The notes under the pieces were generated by a model. The model made no database searches. It was not told the DNA's origin and saw nothing but the letters and a program-made list of their open reading frames with translations. A DNA stretch of 64,000 nt from CAVTJL01 sp963752325 (lineage in GTDB: Bacteria > Pseudomonadota > Alphaproteobacteria > Geminicoccales > Geminicoccaceae), in NCBI GenBank assembly GCA_963752325.1, contig CAVVXU010000004.1, positions 496,001-560,000 of the forward strand, read 5' to 3'. Shown here in pieces: positions 46,475 through 55,927 of the stretch. The first letter of the stretch is position 1. Each line of letters opens with the position of its first letter. Position numbers and translations under genes: made by a program.

Positions 46475-47694
46475 CAGGCTCCCTTGTGGCCTGTGCCGAG
46501 GAGCGCCGCCAGGAAGTGCGGCAGGCCGCGCTCATGGCCGGTGTCGACGCTGACCTCGACGCTCATCCCGGCGCGAAGCGGCGGCAGGCCCCTCCCGCTC
46601 GTGTCGAGCCGCACGCGCATCGGAATCCGCTGCACCACCTTCACCCAGTTGCCGCTCGTGTTCTCGGCCGGCAGCAGGGAGAACTCCTGCGCCGCGGCCG
46701 GGCTGATGCTCTCGACCGTGCCCTGCCACACATAGTCCGGATAGGTGTCGACCGTCACCGTCACGCGCTGCCCCGGCCGCACATAGGTGAGCTGCGTCTC
46801 CTTCGGGTTCGCATCGACCCAGACATGGTCCGTGGCGACGAGATAGAAGGCGGTGGTGGAGGCCGGCAGCGACTTGCCGACCGCCAGCGAGGGGACGTCC
46901 GTCACGACGCCGGCGAAGGGCGCCTTCACGATCGTGTGGTCGAGCTCGCGGGCGGCCTCGTCGCGCTGCGCCATCGCCTCGAGGTAGCGCGGATTCTCCT
47001 CGACCGGCCCATCCGGCGTGTCGTTGAGATTGGCCGCGATGGCGGCCAGCTGCTGGGTGAGGGACACCAGCTTTTGCTGCGCGTTCTGCAGGTCCCGGTG
47101 CGCCGTGTCGTAGGTGGATCTCGAGGTGACGCGCGTGCTCAAGAGCTTCTGCTGCCGGTCGAACTGCATCTGGTAGTAGTCGATGTCGTCCTCTGCCTGC
47201 TTGATCTGCGCCTTCATGTCCCGGTAGTTGGCCTTGAGCGCGTTCAGGTCCTCCCGGACCATGCCGACCTGGGCCTGCGCCTTGTCGAGCGCGTAGCGGA
47301 AGGGCCGGTCGTCGAGCCGAAACAGCACCTGGCCGGCTGCGACGCTTTCGTTCTCCTGGACGTCGATCTCCTTGACGATGCCCGAGACGTCGGTCGAGAC
47401 GCCAACCTTGTCGGCGTCGACATAGGCATTGTAGGTCGACACGTCCCGGCCGCCGGTGACGTACCAATAGCCGCCGATGACGAGCGCTATCGGCAGCAGC
47501 ATGAGCAGTGTCAGGCGCACGATCTGGCGGCGCGACAGCCGGCGGCGGCGCGGGCGCGGGGATGGCGCCGGCCTGGGCGGCGCGAATCCGGTCCCGGTCG
47601 GGGCGCCCGGCCGGTCCCGCATGACGTCCGATCCTGACGACGCTTCCTCGGCGGGGTCCGGGCGCGCCGGGATCGTCTCCTGGTCGAGGGCCAA
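46474..47694 (-). CDS. emrA: HlyD/EmrA-family periplasmic adaptor
   Basis: 406 residues. A cytoplasmic Pro/Arg-rich N-terminus is followed by one membrane helix (IVRLTLLMLLPIALVIGGYW), the first lipoyl half VGVSTDVSGIVKEIDVQENE, a coiled coil (about 140-240), the second half VKAPFAGVVTDVPSLAVGKSL, and a beta-barrel ending RAGMSVEVSVDTGH. It matches EmrA-type adaptors that connect an MFS pump to the outer membrane. The long basic N-terminus before the helix is unusual; an internal start at ATG 47622 (MRDRPGAPTG) would remove part of it. Confidence 0.92.
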   Translation of the reverse strand: MALDQETIPARPDPAEEASSGSDVMRDRPGAPTGTGFAPPRPAPSPRPRRRRLSRRQIVRLTLLMLLPIALVIGGYWYVTGGRDVSTYNAYVDADKVGVSTDVSGIVKEIDVQENESVAAGQVLFRLDDRPFRYALDKAQAQVGMVREDLNALKANYRDMKAQIKQAEDDIDYYQMQFDRQQKLLSTRVTSRSTYDTAHRDLQNAQQKLVSLTQQLAAIAANLNDTPDGPVEENPRYLEAMAQRDEAARELDHTIVKAPFAGVVTDVPSLAVGKSLPASTTAFYLVATDHVWVDANPKETQLTYVRPGQRVTVTVDTYPDYVWQGTVESISPAAAQEFSLLPAENTSGNWVKVVQRIPMRVRLDTSGRGLPPLRAGMSVEVSVDTGHERGLPHFLAALLGTGHKGA

Positions 47695-47753
47695 GAAGGC
47701 CTCCTTGCATGCCTGAAGCTGCGGGGCGGGAAGCTATTGGTGGCGGATCAAGT

Positions 47754-47775
47754 TGAAAATCCTATATCTCTTTCA
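47754..47775. promoter_or_regulatory. Candidate LysR-type operator in the emrA/lysR divergent promoter
   Basis: An inverted repeat TGAAA-N12-TTTCA lies in an AT-rich island between emrA and lysR, about 25 bases before the LysR start codon and 60 bases from the emrA start. LysR-type proteins usually bind such interrupted dyads in the shared promoter. The repeat is short, so it may be coincidental. Confidence 0.35.
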
Positions 47776-47799
47776 TTCACTGCTGAGGGAAGCTCACGA

Positions 47800-48753
47800 A
47801 TGCGCCGTGGCGATCTCGCCGATCTCGCCGGCTTCGTCGCCGTGGCCGAGCAGCTCAGCTTCAAGGCCGCGGCCTCGCGGCTGGGCGTGACACCCTCGGC
47901 GCTCAGCCACACGATGCGCAACCTGGAGGAGCGGCTGGGCGTGCGGCTCCTCAATCGCACGACGCGCAATGTCTCCCTGACCGATGCGGGCTATCGCCTG
48001 CTCGAGCGCCTGCGGCCGGCGATCGACCAGATCACGGGTGCCATGGAGGACGCGCACCAGGGCCGGGATCGGCCTTACGGTCGGCTGCGGATCTGCGCGA
48101 CCCACACGGCCGCCACCGCCGTCATCGCGCCGATCTGGGTCCGCTTCCTTGCGACCTATCCCGAGGTCCACCTCGAGCTCGCCGTGGAGGACGGCCCGGT
48201 CGACATCGTGGCGCGCGGCTTCGATGCGGGGATCGCCAGTCGGGACCGGGCGGCGGCCGACATGATCGTCGCCCGCGTGATGGGCCCGATGCAGGTGGCG
48301 GTGGTCGGGGCCCCGTCCTACTTGGCCCAGCGGCGCGCCCCGCGCACGCCCGACGACCTGGTCCATCACAGCTGCATCCAGTACCGCCGCGGCATGGACG
48401 GCGACGTGTTCGAATGGCCCTTCGAGCGGGGCGGCAGGGCGCGGCGGATCGCCGTCAACGGCCGCATGACCGTCACCGAGCCGGATCTGGCCGTGCGCGC
48501 CGCTGTCGACGGCCTCGGGCTCGTCTACACCATCGCCGCCCGTGCGGAGGTCTTCCTGCGCTCGGGTCAGCTCGTCCGCGTGCTGGAAGACTGGTCGCCG
48601 GTCTTCGAGGGCCTTTTTCTCCACTATCCCAGCCGCCGCCAGGTGCCGGCCGCGCTGCGTGCGCTCATCGACATGATCCGCGAGCCGCGCGGACCGGCAC
48701 CCGCCACGAGCTCCGTCGAGAACCCCTTCGTCGACGGGACCCGCCGCGACTGA
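47800..48753 (+). CDS. LysR-family transcriptional regulator
   Basis: 317 residues from ATG 47800 (MRRGDLADLAGFVAVAEQLS), with GAGGGAAG about seven bases upstream. The N-terminal winged helix-turn-helix is FKAAASRLGVTPSALSHTMRNLEERLGVRLLNRTTRNVSLT. The effector domain follows (YGRLRICATHTAATAVIAPI, then VDIVARGFDAGIASRDR), of the CrgA/PecT-like group. It is divergent from emrAB and probably regulates that pump in response to an exported compound. A GTG-started extension from 47737 is possible but would translate the AT-rich promoter. Confidence 0.93.
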   Translation: MRRGDLADLAGFVAVAEQLSFKAAASRLGVTPSALSHTMRNLEERLGVRLLNRTTRNVSLTDAGYRLLERLRPAIDQITGAMEDAHQGRDRPYGRLRICATHTAATAVIAPIWVRFLATYPEVHLELAVEDGPVDIVARGFDAGIASRDRAAADMIVARVMGPMQVAVVGAPSYLAQRRAPRTPDDLVHHSCIQYRRGMDGDVFEWPFERGGRARRIAVNGRMTVTEPDLAVRAAVDGLGLVYTIAARAEVFLRSGQLVRVLEDWSPVFEGLFLHYPSRRQVPAALRALIDMIREPRGPAPATSSVENPFVDGTRRD

Positions 48754-48973
48754 GCATGCCGGCGGCCGCCCTGGCGTCTGCCGCGAAAATGGGCGCCAGC
48801 TGGCGCGGTTGTGGGCTGCGGCGGCTGCCGGCGTGGGCCGGCCCTCTGGCATGAAGCTGGTCGGTCCAGCTTCCAATCTGGCCCGGCCACCTGGCACAGG
48901 ATGTGCATCGGGGCCGGGGAAGTCTTTGCGCCCCGGCCGTCATCCGGCCGCACGCGCACCAGAGTCATCATGA

Positions 48974-48988
48974 AGTGGTAAGACCACT
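48974..48988. promoter_or_regulatory. FadR/PdhR-type palindromic operator before the importer operon
   Basis: A perfect dyad, AGTGGT-AAG-ACCACT, lies 25 bases before the start of the binding-protein gene at 49013. FadR-subfamily GntR regulators recognise TGGT-N2/3-ACCA palindromes of this kind. A GntR regulator with an FCD domain is encoded at the end of the same operon (56461-57222), so it is the natural candidate to bind here and repress its own operon until an inducer appears. Confidence 0.7.
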
Positions 48989-49012
48989 ACCGACGGGGGA
49001 GCCTAGGGAACG

Positions 49013-50599
49013 ATGCTGAAGCGGTTGAGAGTCGTGCCGCTGATCGCGGTGGCAGCGATGGCGGCGACGTATGGGCAGGCCACGGCGCAGGTGCCGAAGG
49101 ACGTGCTTCTCGTCGCCGGGCCCCGCACACCGGAATTGCTGGACCAGGAGTATCCGCCGACCGAGGCGGGCCACGAGGCGCGCCGCAACATCTTCGAGCG
49201 CCTTCTCGCCTATGAGATGAAGCCGAGCGAGGGCGGCGCCTCGATCGAGAACTTCGACAAGATCGTGGGCGGCCTCGCCGAGAGCTGGGACGTGGCGTCG
49301 GACAAGACCTCGATCACCTTCCACCTCAGGAAGGGGGTCAAGAGCTATGTCGGCAACGAGCTCAATGCCGACGACCTCATGTGGACATTCGAGCGCGGCT
49401 GGAACCTCAAGGCCACGTTCTACTGGTACATGACCCAGGTCCTGAAGATCACGAGCTACGACGACGCATTCAAGAAGATCGACGACATGACCGTCAAGGT
49501 CAGCTTGCCCAAGCCTTCCCCGCTGATCGAGCGGCTCTGGGTCAACAACGATCTGGGCATCATCGATGCCGTCGAGGTGAAGAAGCACGTCACCGCGGAC
49601 GACCCTTGGGCCTCGCGCTGGCTCGCCACGCACTCGGGCTCGTTCGCGCCCTACCAGGTGACGAAGTACCAGCCCGGCCAGGAGATCGACTACGAGGCCA
49701 ATCCCTATTACTATCGGGGTCCGGCCAAGCTTAAGCGGGTCGTCTTCCGCGAGATGCCGACCTCGGCCAACCGGCTGGCGGCGCTCGAGGCGGGCTCGAT
49801 CGACGTGGCCGAGTGGCTGCTGCCGCGTGAGCTCGCCCAGGTCGAGAAGATCCCGGGCATCACCGTGCACAAGGTCTTCGGCAACTATATCCACCGCGTC
49901 GAGATGAACAACGACATCAAGCCGTTCAACGATCCGAAGGTGCGGCAGGCGCTCAACTACCTAGTGCCGCGCGAGCAGATCCTGAAGAGCATCTATTTCA
50001 ACACGGCGCGAATCACGAAGAGCCCGATCTCGGAGATCTATCCGGGCTTCACCGAAGCCTACTACCACTACGACCTCGATGTCGACAAAGCGAAGAAGCT
50101 GCTGGCCGAGGCGGGCTATCCCAAGGGCTTCAAGACCGAGCTCGGCTATCGCACCGGCGATCAGATCGAGGAGGAGATCGCGGTCGTCCTGAAGACGGCG
50201 TTCGCCAAGGCGGGCGTCGACGTCGAGCTCCAGAAGATGCCGGCCTCGACCCTGGTCGAGCGCTACACCAAGGGCCAGATGCCGATGTACTTCTTCCGCG
50301 ACATGGCGATCGTGCCCGACGCCGCCTATGTCGCGAACCTCTGGCTCAACAGCCACTCGCTCATCGACTACTCGCACTTCCACAGCGAGGAGGTCGACAA
50401 GCTGATCGACGAGAGCCTGACCTCGACCGACGAGCCGGCGCGGCTCAAGGCCATGGCCCGGGTGCAGGAGATCGTCATGCAGGAAGCGCCCTGGGTGTTC
50501 CTCTTCAACCCGGGCTATCAGCTGGCGACACGCTCGGACGTGAAAGGCTACTCCTGGTACACGCCCAACGGCAACAGCTGGTACGACTTCTCCAAGTAG
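49013..50599 (+). CDS. SBP_bac_5 (peptide/oligosaccharide) ABC substrate-binding protein
   Basis: 528 residues with a signal peptide (VVPLIAVAAMAATYGQATA). Family 5 landmarks are GGLAESWDVASDKTSITFHLRKGV, DDLMWTFERGW, FNDPKVRQALNYLVPREQIL, AKKLLAEAGYPKGFKTEL and the C-terminal VQEIVMQEAPWVFLFNPGYQ. It is followed by two permeases and a fused double ATPase, forming a Dpp/Opp-class importer. Because the same operon continues with sugar-type dehydrogenases, the ligand may be a carbohydrate or uronate-containing compound rather than a peptide. A FadR-type operator is just upstream. Confidence 0.93.
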   Translation: MLKRLRVVPLIAVAAMAATYGQATAQVPKDVLLVAGPRTPELLDQEYPPTEAGHEARRNIFERLLAYEMKPSEGGASIENFDKIVGGLAESWDVASDKTSITFHLRKGVKSYVGNELNADDLMWTFERGWNLKATFYWYMTQVLKITSYDDAFKKIDDMTVKVSLPKPSPLIERLWVNNDLGIIDAVEVKKHVTADDPWASRWLATHSGSFAPYQVTKYQPGQEIDYEANPYYYRGPAKLKRVVFREMPTSANRLAALEAGSIDVAEWLLPRELAQVEKIPGITVHKVFGNYIHRVEMNNDIKPFNDPKVRQALNYLVPREQILKSIYFNTARITKSPISEIYPGFTEAYYHYDLDVDKAKKLLAEAGYPKGFKTELGYRTGDQIEEEIAVVLKTAFAKAGVDVELQKMPASTLVERYTKGQMPMYFFRDMAIVPDAAYVANLWLNSHSLIDYSHFHSEEVDKLIDESLTSTDEPARLKAMARVQEIVMQEAPWVFLFNPGYQLATRSDVKGYSWYTPNGNSWYDFSK

Positions 50600-50650
50600 C
50601 GTGCAGGTAACGGGGCCGTTGCCCTGTTACCGAAAGGGGAACGTGACGAC

Positions 50651-51691
50651 ATGGCAGCTCTTTTCAGCTGGCGCCTCCTGCCGCGTCCGCTCCGGATCGT
50701 CCTGAGCCGCATCACGGCCGTCGTGCCGCAGCTGTTCGGCGTCGTGCTCGTCACGTTCCTCCTCGTCCGCCTCCTGCCGGGCGACCCGGCCCTCCTGCTG
50801 CTCGGCAACATGGCGACGCCGGAGGCGATCGCCGCGCTCCGCAAGCGCCTGGGGCTCGACCAGGGGGTCTGGCACCAGTTCGTGCACTATGCGGGCAACG
50901 TGCTCCACGGCGATCTCGGTGTCTCGATGTTCACCTCCAACCCGGTCGTGACGGACCTTCTGGATCGCGCCCCGGCTACGCTCGAGCTCATCACCTACGC
51001 CATGATCCTCACCGTGATCGTGGGCGTGTCGGTGGCGGTCCTCTCGGTCGTGCGCGCGGGACGCTCGATCGACGTGGCAAGCCGGGTCTACGGCCTCGCC
51101 GCCGGCGCCATCCCGGACTTCTGGGTGGCGCTCCTGCTCATCTACTTCTTCTTCCACGTGGCCGGCATGGCGCCGGCGCCGTTCGGGCGGATCGATGCCT
51201 TCATCACGCCGCCGCCGCAGGTCACGGGCTTCCTTACGATCGACAGCCTGATCGCCGGCAACATGGCGGCCTTCCGCTCGTCCGCTGCACGGCTCGTGCT
51301 GCCCGTGCTCACCCTCACCATCGTCAATGCCGGCGCGCTCATGAAGATGACCCAGAGCGTGTTCGCCGACATCTACCGCAGCGAGTTCATACGCCATGCC
51401 CGGGCGAGCGGCCTGCCCGAGCGGGTCATCACCCGCATGGCGCTGCGCAACTGCCTGCCGCCGATCATCACGCTCGTCGGCTTCCTTACGGGCTTTCTTT
51501 TGGGCGCCGCCGTCCTGGTCGAGACGATCTTTGCCTGGGGCGGCCTCGGCCAGTACGCGGTCCAGGCCGTGATCAACAGCGACTACCCGGCCCTTCAGGG
51601 CTTCGTCCTTGTGGCCGCCACCTTCATCCTCCTCGTCTATCTCGTCGTCGACGTGCTCTACGAGCTGGCCGACCCCAGGATCCAGGCATGA
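50651..51691 (+). CDS. ABC permease, DppB type
   Basis: 346 residues with six membrane helices. DppB/OppB family landmarks are VVLVTFLLVRLLPGDPALLLL near the N-terminus, LGLDQGVWHQFVHYAGNVLHGDLG, and the EAA loop SEFIRHARASGLPERVITRMALRN. Together with the next gene it forms the transmembrane channel of the importer. The stop at 51691 overlaps the next ATG by four bases. GAAAGGGGAA upstream of ATG 50651 serves as ribosome binding site. Confidence 0.95.
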   Translation: MAALFSWRLLPRPLRIVLSRITAVVPQLFGVVLVTFLLVRLLPGDPALLLLGNMATPEAIAALRKRLGLDQGVWHQFVHYAGNVLHGDLGVSMFTSNPVVTDLLDRAPATLELITYAMILTVIVGVSVAVLSVVRAGRSIDVASRVYGLAAGAIPDFWVALLLIYFFFHVAGMAPAPFGRIDAFITPPPQVTGFLTIDSLIAGNMAAFRSSAARLVLPVLTLTIVNAGALMKMTQSVFADIYRSEFIRHARASGLPERVITRMALRNCLPPIITLVGFLTGFLLGAAVLVETIFAWGGLGQYAVQAVINSDYPALQGFVLVAATFILLVYLVVDVLYELADPRIQA

Positions 51692-52518
51692 TCCGGCACA
51701 TCCTGAAGAGGCCGGGGGCGGTGATCGGCCTCGCCCTTCTTCTCCTGCAGATCGTGGCGATCGTGTTCGCGCCCTGGATCGCACCCTATTCGCCCGTCGA
51801 CGCCGATCCCCTGGCCTCGCTCCAGCCGCCCTCCTGGGCGCACTGGCTCGGCACCGACGTCTCGGGCATGGACATCTACTCGCGCATCGTGTTCGCGACG
51901 CGCATCAATCTCTTGATCAGCATCGTCGCGGTGGCGGGTGCCTTCGTCGTCGGCGTCCCGATCGGCCTCTTGATCGGCTACTACCGCAACCTCGCCTGCT
52001 CGGCCGTGATGCGGCTCTTCGACTTCGTCCAGTCCTTCCCGGTCTTCGTGCTCGGCATGGCGCTGGTCTCCGTCATGGGCCAGGAGATCTGGAACGTGTC
52101 GCTCGTGCTGGCGATCCTCTTCCTGCCGATCTTCGCCCGGCTCATCCGTGTGGAGGTGCTCTCCCTGCGCGAGCGGCCCTTCGTCGCCGCCGCGCGCTGC
52201 AGCGGCGCCGACGATCTCGAGATCATGTTCCGCCACATCCTGCCCAACGCGCTGACGCCTGCCATCGTGCAGATCTCGATCAGCATCGGCATGGCGATCC
52301 TCCTCACCGCGGGCCTGAGCTTCATCGGCGCCGGCGTGCGCATGCCGACACCCGAATGGGGGCTCATGGTGAGCACGGGCGCCCAGCAGATGATCCTCGG
52401 TATCTGGTGGGTCTCGCTCTTTCCGGGCATGGCGATCGTCGTGTCCGTGCTGACCTTCGCCCTTCTGGGCGACGCCGCGCGCGAGCTTTCCGATCCCACG
52501 ACGAGGCGCCGGGCGTGA
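51688..52518 (+). CDS. ABC permease, DppC type
   Basis: 276 residues with six membrane helices. DppC landmarks are VDADPLASLQPPSWAHWLGTD, SRIVFATRINLLISIVAVAG, and the EAA-like loop RPFVAAARCSGADDLEIMFRHILPN, with GLSFIGAGVRMPTPEWGLM. It overlaps the DppB-like gene by four bases and ends in a GTGA overlap with the fused ATPase gene. An intact partner of the heterodimeric channel. Confidence 0.95.
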   Translation: MIRHILKRPGAVIGLALLLLQIVAIVFAPWIAPYSPVDADPLASLQPPSWAHWLGTDVSGMDIYSRIVFATRINLLISIVAVAGAFVVGVPIGLLIGYYRNLACSAVMRLFDFVQSFPVFVLGMALVSVMGQEIWNVSLVLAILFLPIFARLIRVEVLSLRERPFVAAARCSGADDLEIMFRHILPNALTPAIVQISISIGMAILLTAGLSFIGAGVRMPTPEWGLMVSTGAQQMILGIWWVSLFPGMAIVVSVLTFALLGDAARELSDPTTRRRA

Positions 52519-54200
52519 CGACATCCAGCGCCGAGGCGCCGCTGCTCGAGGTGGCCGACCTCACCGTCGGCTTCGGCGAGGGGGAGCCCGTCGTCGACGG
52601 CGTCGGCTTTACGCTCGCCCGCAACGAGGTTCTGGGCATCGTCGGCGAGACCGGTGCCGGCAAGTCGATCCTGGCACGCGCCCTCATCAATCTGCTGCCC
52701 GGCGCCGGCCGCATCAGGTCCGGGACGATCCGCCTCCAGGGCCGCTCGGTGCTCGATCTCAAGGGCGAGGAGCTGCGGCGCTTTCGCGGCGGGCGCATCG
52801 CGCTCATCGGCACCAACGCCAAGGCGCTCCTCGATCCGGTGCAGACGATCGGCGTGCAGATAGCGCGGGTCTACGAGGCCCATCGCGGCGGATCCAGGCG
52901 CGCGGCGCTCGAGGTCGCGGTCGACCTCCTGCGCGATGTCGGGATCGTCGATCCGGAGCGGCGGGCGCGCGCCTATCCGCACCAGCTCTCGGGCGGCATG
53001 GCGCAGCGGGTGGTGATCGCGATGGCCATGGTCTCGGGGCCCGAGATCATCCTTGCCGACGACGCGACGCTCGGGCTCGATGCCACCGTCCAGGTCCAGG
53101 TGCTCGACCTCCTTGCGGAGCGCAGCAGGAGCCTGGGCCTCGGCGTCGTCCTGATCACCCACGATCTCGGCATCATCGCCCGGTATTGCGACCGCGTCGC
53201 GATCATGCGCAAGGGCCGCATCGTCGAGCTCGAGCGGGTGGGCGCGTTCCTGCGCCGGCCGCAGGACAGCTACAGCGCCGCCCTTCTGGACGCGGCCAAG
53301 GCCCGGCCGGTCCCGATCGAGGCCGCGCCGGCGGCGGCCGGGGTCGGGGCCGCGGGGCAGGGGGCGCCCGCGGCCGGGCCGCCGCTCCTCGACGTCGCAG
53401 GGCTGGTGAAGCACTTTCCGATCGCCGGCACGCGCGAGGTCGTGCGCGCCGTCGACGGTGTCTCGTTCAAGGTCGGGCGCGGCCAGACCCTGGCGCTGGT
53501 GGGCGAGAGCGGCTCGGGCAAGACCACCGTCGGCCAATGCCTCGTCCACCTGCTCGAGCCCGACGAGGGCAGCGTTCTCTTCGACGGCGAGGACGTGACC
53601 AGGCTGCCCGAGCAGCAGTTCCGCAAGCTGCGGCGGCGCCTCCAGATGGTGTTCCAGGAGCCCTATGTCGCGCTCAACCCGCGCTGGCCCGTGCGCCATC
53701 TCGTGGCCGAGGCGCTGAAGCTCGAGGGTCGCAAGGGGGCCGATCGCCAGCGGCGGGTGCGCGAGCTGCTTGACATGGTCCAGCTTCCGGCACGTCTCGC
53801 CGACGTCTATCCGCACGAGCTCACGGCCGGCGAGCAGAAGCGCGTCGGCATGGCCCGCGCGCTTGCCACCTCGCCCGATTTCGTCGTCTTCGACGAGCCG
53901 ACGACCGCCCTCGACATCCGCGTGCGCGCGCAGATCATCGACCTCGTGCGCAAGCTGCAGCGGGAGATGGGCCTCTCCGCCCTCTTCATCACCCACGATC
54001 TCAATTCGGTCCGCTCGCTCGCGCATCAGGTGGCCGTGATGCGCAACGGCAAGATCGTCGAGCATGGCGAGACGGAGCACATTTTCGCCCATCCCGCCGA
54101 GGACTACACGCGAACCCTGCTCGCGGCCGAGCTGCCGATCGAGCAGGCGGCCGCCGGCGCCCCGGCGGACGCAGGACCACAAAGAGCGGAGGCTTCATGA
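52515..54200 (+). CDS. Fused double ABC ATPase (DppD-DppF type) with asymmetric sites
   Basis: 561 residues from GTG 52515, coupled to the preceding stop. NBD1 has Walker A GETGAGKS, signature LSGGMAQR and Walker B IILADDATLGLD, in which the catalytic Glu is Asp. NBD2, after an Ala/Gly/Pro-rich linker near residue 270, has Walker A GESGSGKTT, a non-standard signature LTAGEQKR and a normal Walker B VVFDEPTTALD. The altered NBD1 Walker B and altered NBD2 signature face each other in one ATP site, so this heterodimer-like protein appears to have one consensus and one degenerate site. It powers the adjacent importer. The stop overlaps the next gene's ATG. Confidence 0.93.
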   Translation: MTTSSAEAPLLEVADLTVGFGEGEPVVDGVGFTLARNEVLGIVGETGAGKSILARALINLLPGAGRIRSGTIRLQGRSVLDLKGEELRRFRGGRIALIGTNAKALLDPVQTIGVQIARVYEAHRGGSRRAALEVAVDLLRDVGIVDPERRARAYPHQLSGGMAQRVVIAMAMVSGPEIILADDATLGLDATVQVQVLDLLAERSRSLGLGVVLITHDLGIIARYCDRVAIMRKGRIVELERVGAFLRRPQDSYSAALLDAAKARPVPIEAAPAAAGVGAAGQGAPAAGPPLLDVAGLVKHFPIAGTREVVRAVDGVSFKVGRGQTLALVGESGSGKTTVGQCLVHLLEPDEGSVLFDGEDVTRLPEQQFRKLRRRLQMVFQEPYVALNPRWPVRHLVAEALKLEGRKGADRQRRVRELLDMVQLPARLADVYPHELTAGEQKRVGMARALATSPDFVVFDEPTTALDIRVRAQIIDLVRKLQREMGLSALFITHDLNSVRSLAHQVAVMRNGKIVEHGETEHIFAHPAEDYTRTLLAAELPIEQAAAGAPADAGPQRAEAS

Positions 54201-55124
54201 TGGAGGACGAGGTCGTTCTGGTGACGGGCGCTGGTGGGCTGATCGGCCATGCGCTGCGCGGTCGGCTCGAGGCGCGTGGCACGAAGGTCGTGCCGATCGA
54301 CCGGATGGCGCGCACCGCCGACGGGATCGATCTCGTCGAGGCGGATGTGGGCGACATCCACCGCCTGCACGCGCTGATCGCCGGGCATGGCGTCACCAGC
54401 ATCGTCCATTGCGGGGCCTTCTCGGGCCCGATGGTGGCGCAGCGACAATCCCTACTCCATCGTGATGGTCAACGTCGTCGGCACGGCCAACCTGCTCGAG
54501 GCTGCGCGCATCCACGGGCTGCGCCGCTTCGTCTTCTGCTCCTCGACAAGCGCCTACGGCCCGACGCCGCCTGGACCTGTGCCCGAGGACGTGCCGATGG
54601 CGCCCTCGAGCGTCTACGGCGCCAGCAAGGTCGCGAGCGAGCAGCTGGTCAACGCCTACGCCCTGCAGCACCGGGTCGACGGCGTCTCGCTGCGCTTCTC
54701 CTGGGTCTATGGCCCGAGGCGGCGGACGGACTGCTTCATCCGCACGATGATCGAGGACGCGCGGGCGTCGCGGCCCACCGTGAAGCCCTTCGGGCAGGAT
54801 TTCCGTCGCCAGTACATCTATGTCGAGGATGCCGTCTCGGCCCTCGTGCTGGCGCTCGATGCGGCCTCGCTGCCGCGGCGCAGCTACAACGTCACGGGCG
54901 GCACCCAGCTGACGCTGGCAGAGATCGCCGAGGTCGCGAAGGGCGTGCTGCCGCAGGCCGAGGTGCGTCTCGCGCCGGGCCCCGACCCGCTCGACAACGA
55001 GCAGGAGACCTTCGACATCGGTGCCGCCCGGGCGGACCTGGGCTACGCGCCGCGCTACGGCCTCGAGGAGGGCATCCGGGCCTACGCCGCGTGGATCGAG
55101 GCGGGCGAGCCGGTGACCGCGTGA
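54197..55124 (+). CDS. NAD-dependent epimerase/dehydratase (extended SDR; one frame break)
   Basis: About 308 residues from ATG 54197. NAD binding is TGAGGLIGHALRGRL, with FCSSTSAYGP and the catalytic YGASK (Tyr-x-x-x-Lys), then LRFSWVYGP and QDFRRQYIYVEDAV. It could be a sugar-nucleotide epimerase or, given the importer context, a uronate or aldose dehydrogenase of this fold. A break near 54445 is removed by deleting one C (cag[c]gacaatccc), giving the conserved DNPYSIVMVNVVGT. It overlaps the fused ATPase gene by four bases and so belongs to the transport operon. Confidence 0.88.
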
Positions 55125-55156
55125 GCGCTGCCGGCGTGCTGCAGGAAAGGACAGGC

Positions 55157-55909
55157 ATGAAGGACTTCTCCCTCGACGGGCGGACAGCGCTCGTCACCGG
55201 CGGCAGCCGCGGCATCGGCGGTGCCATCGTCGAGCTCTTCGCGCGCCATGGCGCCAAGGTCGCGATCGCCGACATCGCCCGCGACGAGATGGCGGCCATC
55301 ACCGCCCGGCTCGAGGCCGACGGCCGGGCCGCCATCGCCGTGGCGTGCGACATCGCCGATCCGGATGCGGTTGCCCGGATGGCCGACACGGTGCAGAGCC
55401 GGCTCGGGCCTGTCGACATCGTCATCAACGCCGCAGGCATCGGCGGCGACGTCGCCTTCACCGATCTCAGCATCGCCCAATGGGACCGGATGATCGGCGT
55501 TCATCTCCGCGGCACCTTTCTCGTCACGCAGCAGTTCTTCGCCGGCATGATCGAGCGCAGGTGGGGGCGGGTCATCAACATCGCCTCGCAGCTCGCTTAC
55601 AAGGGTGCCCCGGGCCTCGCCCACTACTGCGCCGCCAAGGCCGGAATCGTCGGCTTCACGCGTGCGCTGGCCTATGAGGGCGCGCCGCACGGCGTGCTGG
55701 TCAACGCGATCGCCCCCGGTCCCGTCGAGACGGCGATCCTCAATGGCCTCAGTGACGAGTGGCGGGCGATGAAGCTCGCACAGTTGCCGACCGGTCGCTT
55801 CGGCACCGTCGACGAGATAGCGCCCACGGCACTTTTGTTGGCATCCGAGGCCGGCTCCTATTATTGCGGGCAGACGCTTTCGCCGAATGGCGGCGACGTG
55901 ATGCTTTGA
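55157..55909 (+). CDS. Short-chain dehydrogenase/reductase (FabG-like)
   Basis: 250 residues, a classical SDR. The cofactor motif is TGGSRGIGGAI, the structural motif NAAGIGG, the catalytic Ser region NIASQLAYKG, YCAAKAG (Tyr-x-x-x-Lys) and the tail IAPGPVETAIL. AIADIARDE after the second strand (Asp) favours NAD over NADP. It probably oxidises an intermediate derived from the imported substrate. ATG 55157 follows AGGAAAGGACAGGC. The gene is 32 bases after the epimerase gene. Confidence 0.93.
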   Translation: MKDFSLDGRTALVTGGSRGIGGAIVELFARHGAKVAIADIARDEMAAITARLEADGRAAIAVACDIADPDAVARMADTVQSRLGPVDIVINAAGIGGDVAFTDLSIAQWDRMIGVHLRGTFLVTQQFFAGMIERRWGRVINIASQLAYKGAPGLAHYCAAKAGIVGFTRALAYEGAPHGVLVNAIAPGPVETAILNGLSDEWRAMKLAQLPTGRFGTVDEIAPTALLLASEAGSYYCGQTLSPNGGDVML

Positions 55910-55927
55910 CCAGATCAGGGATGTTCA

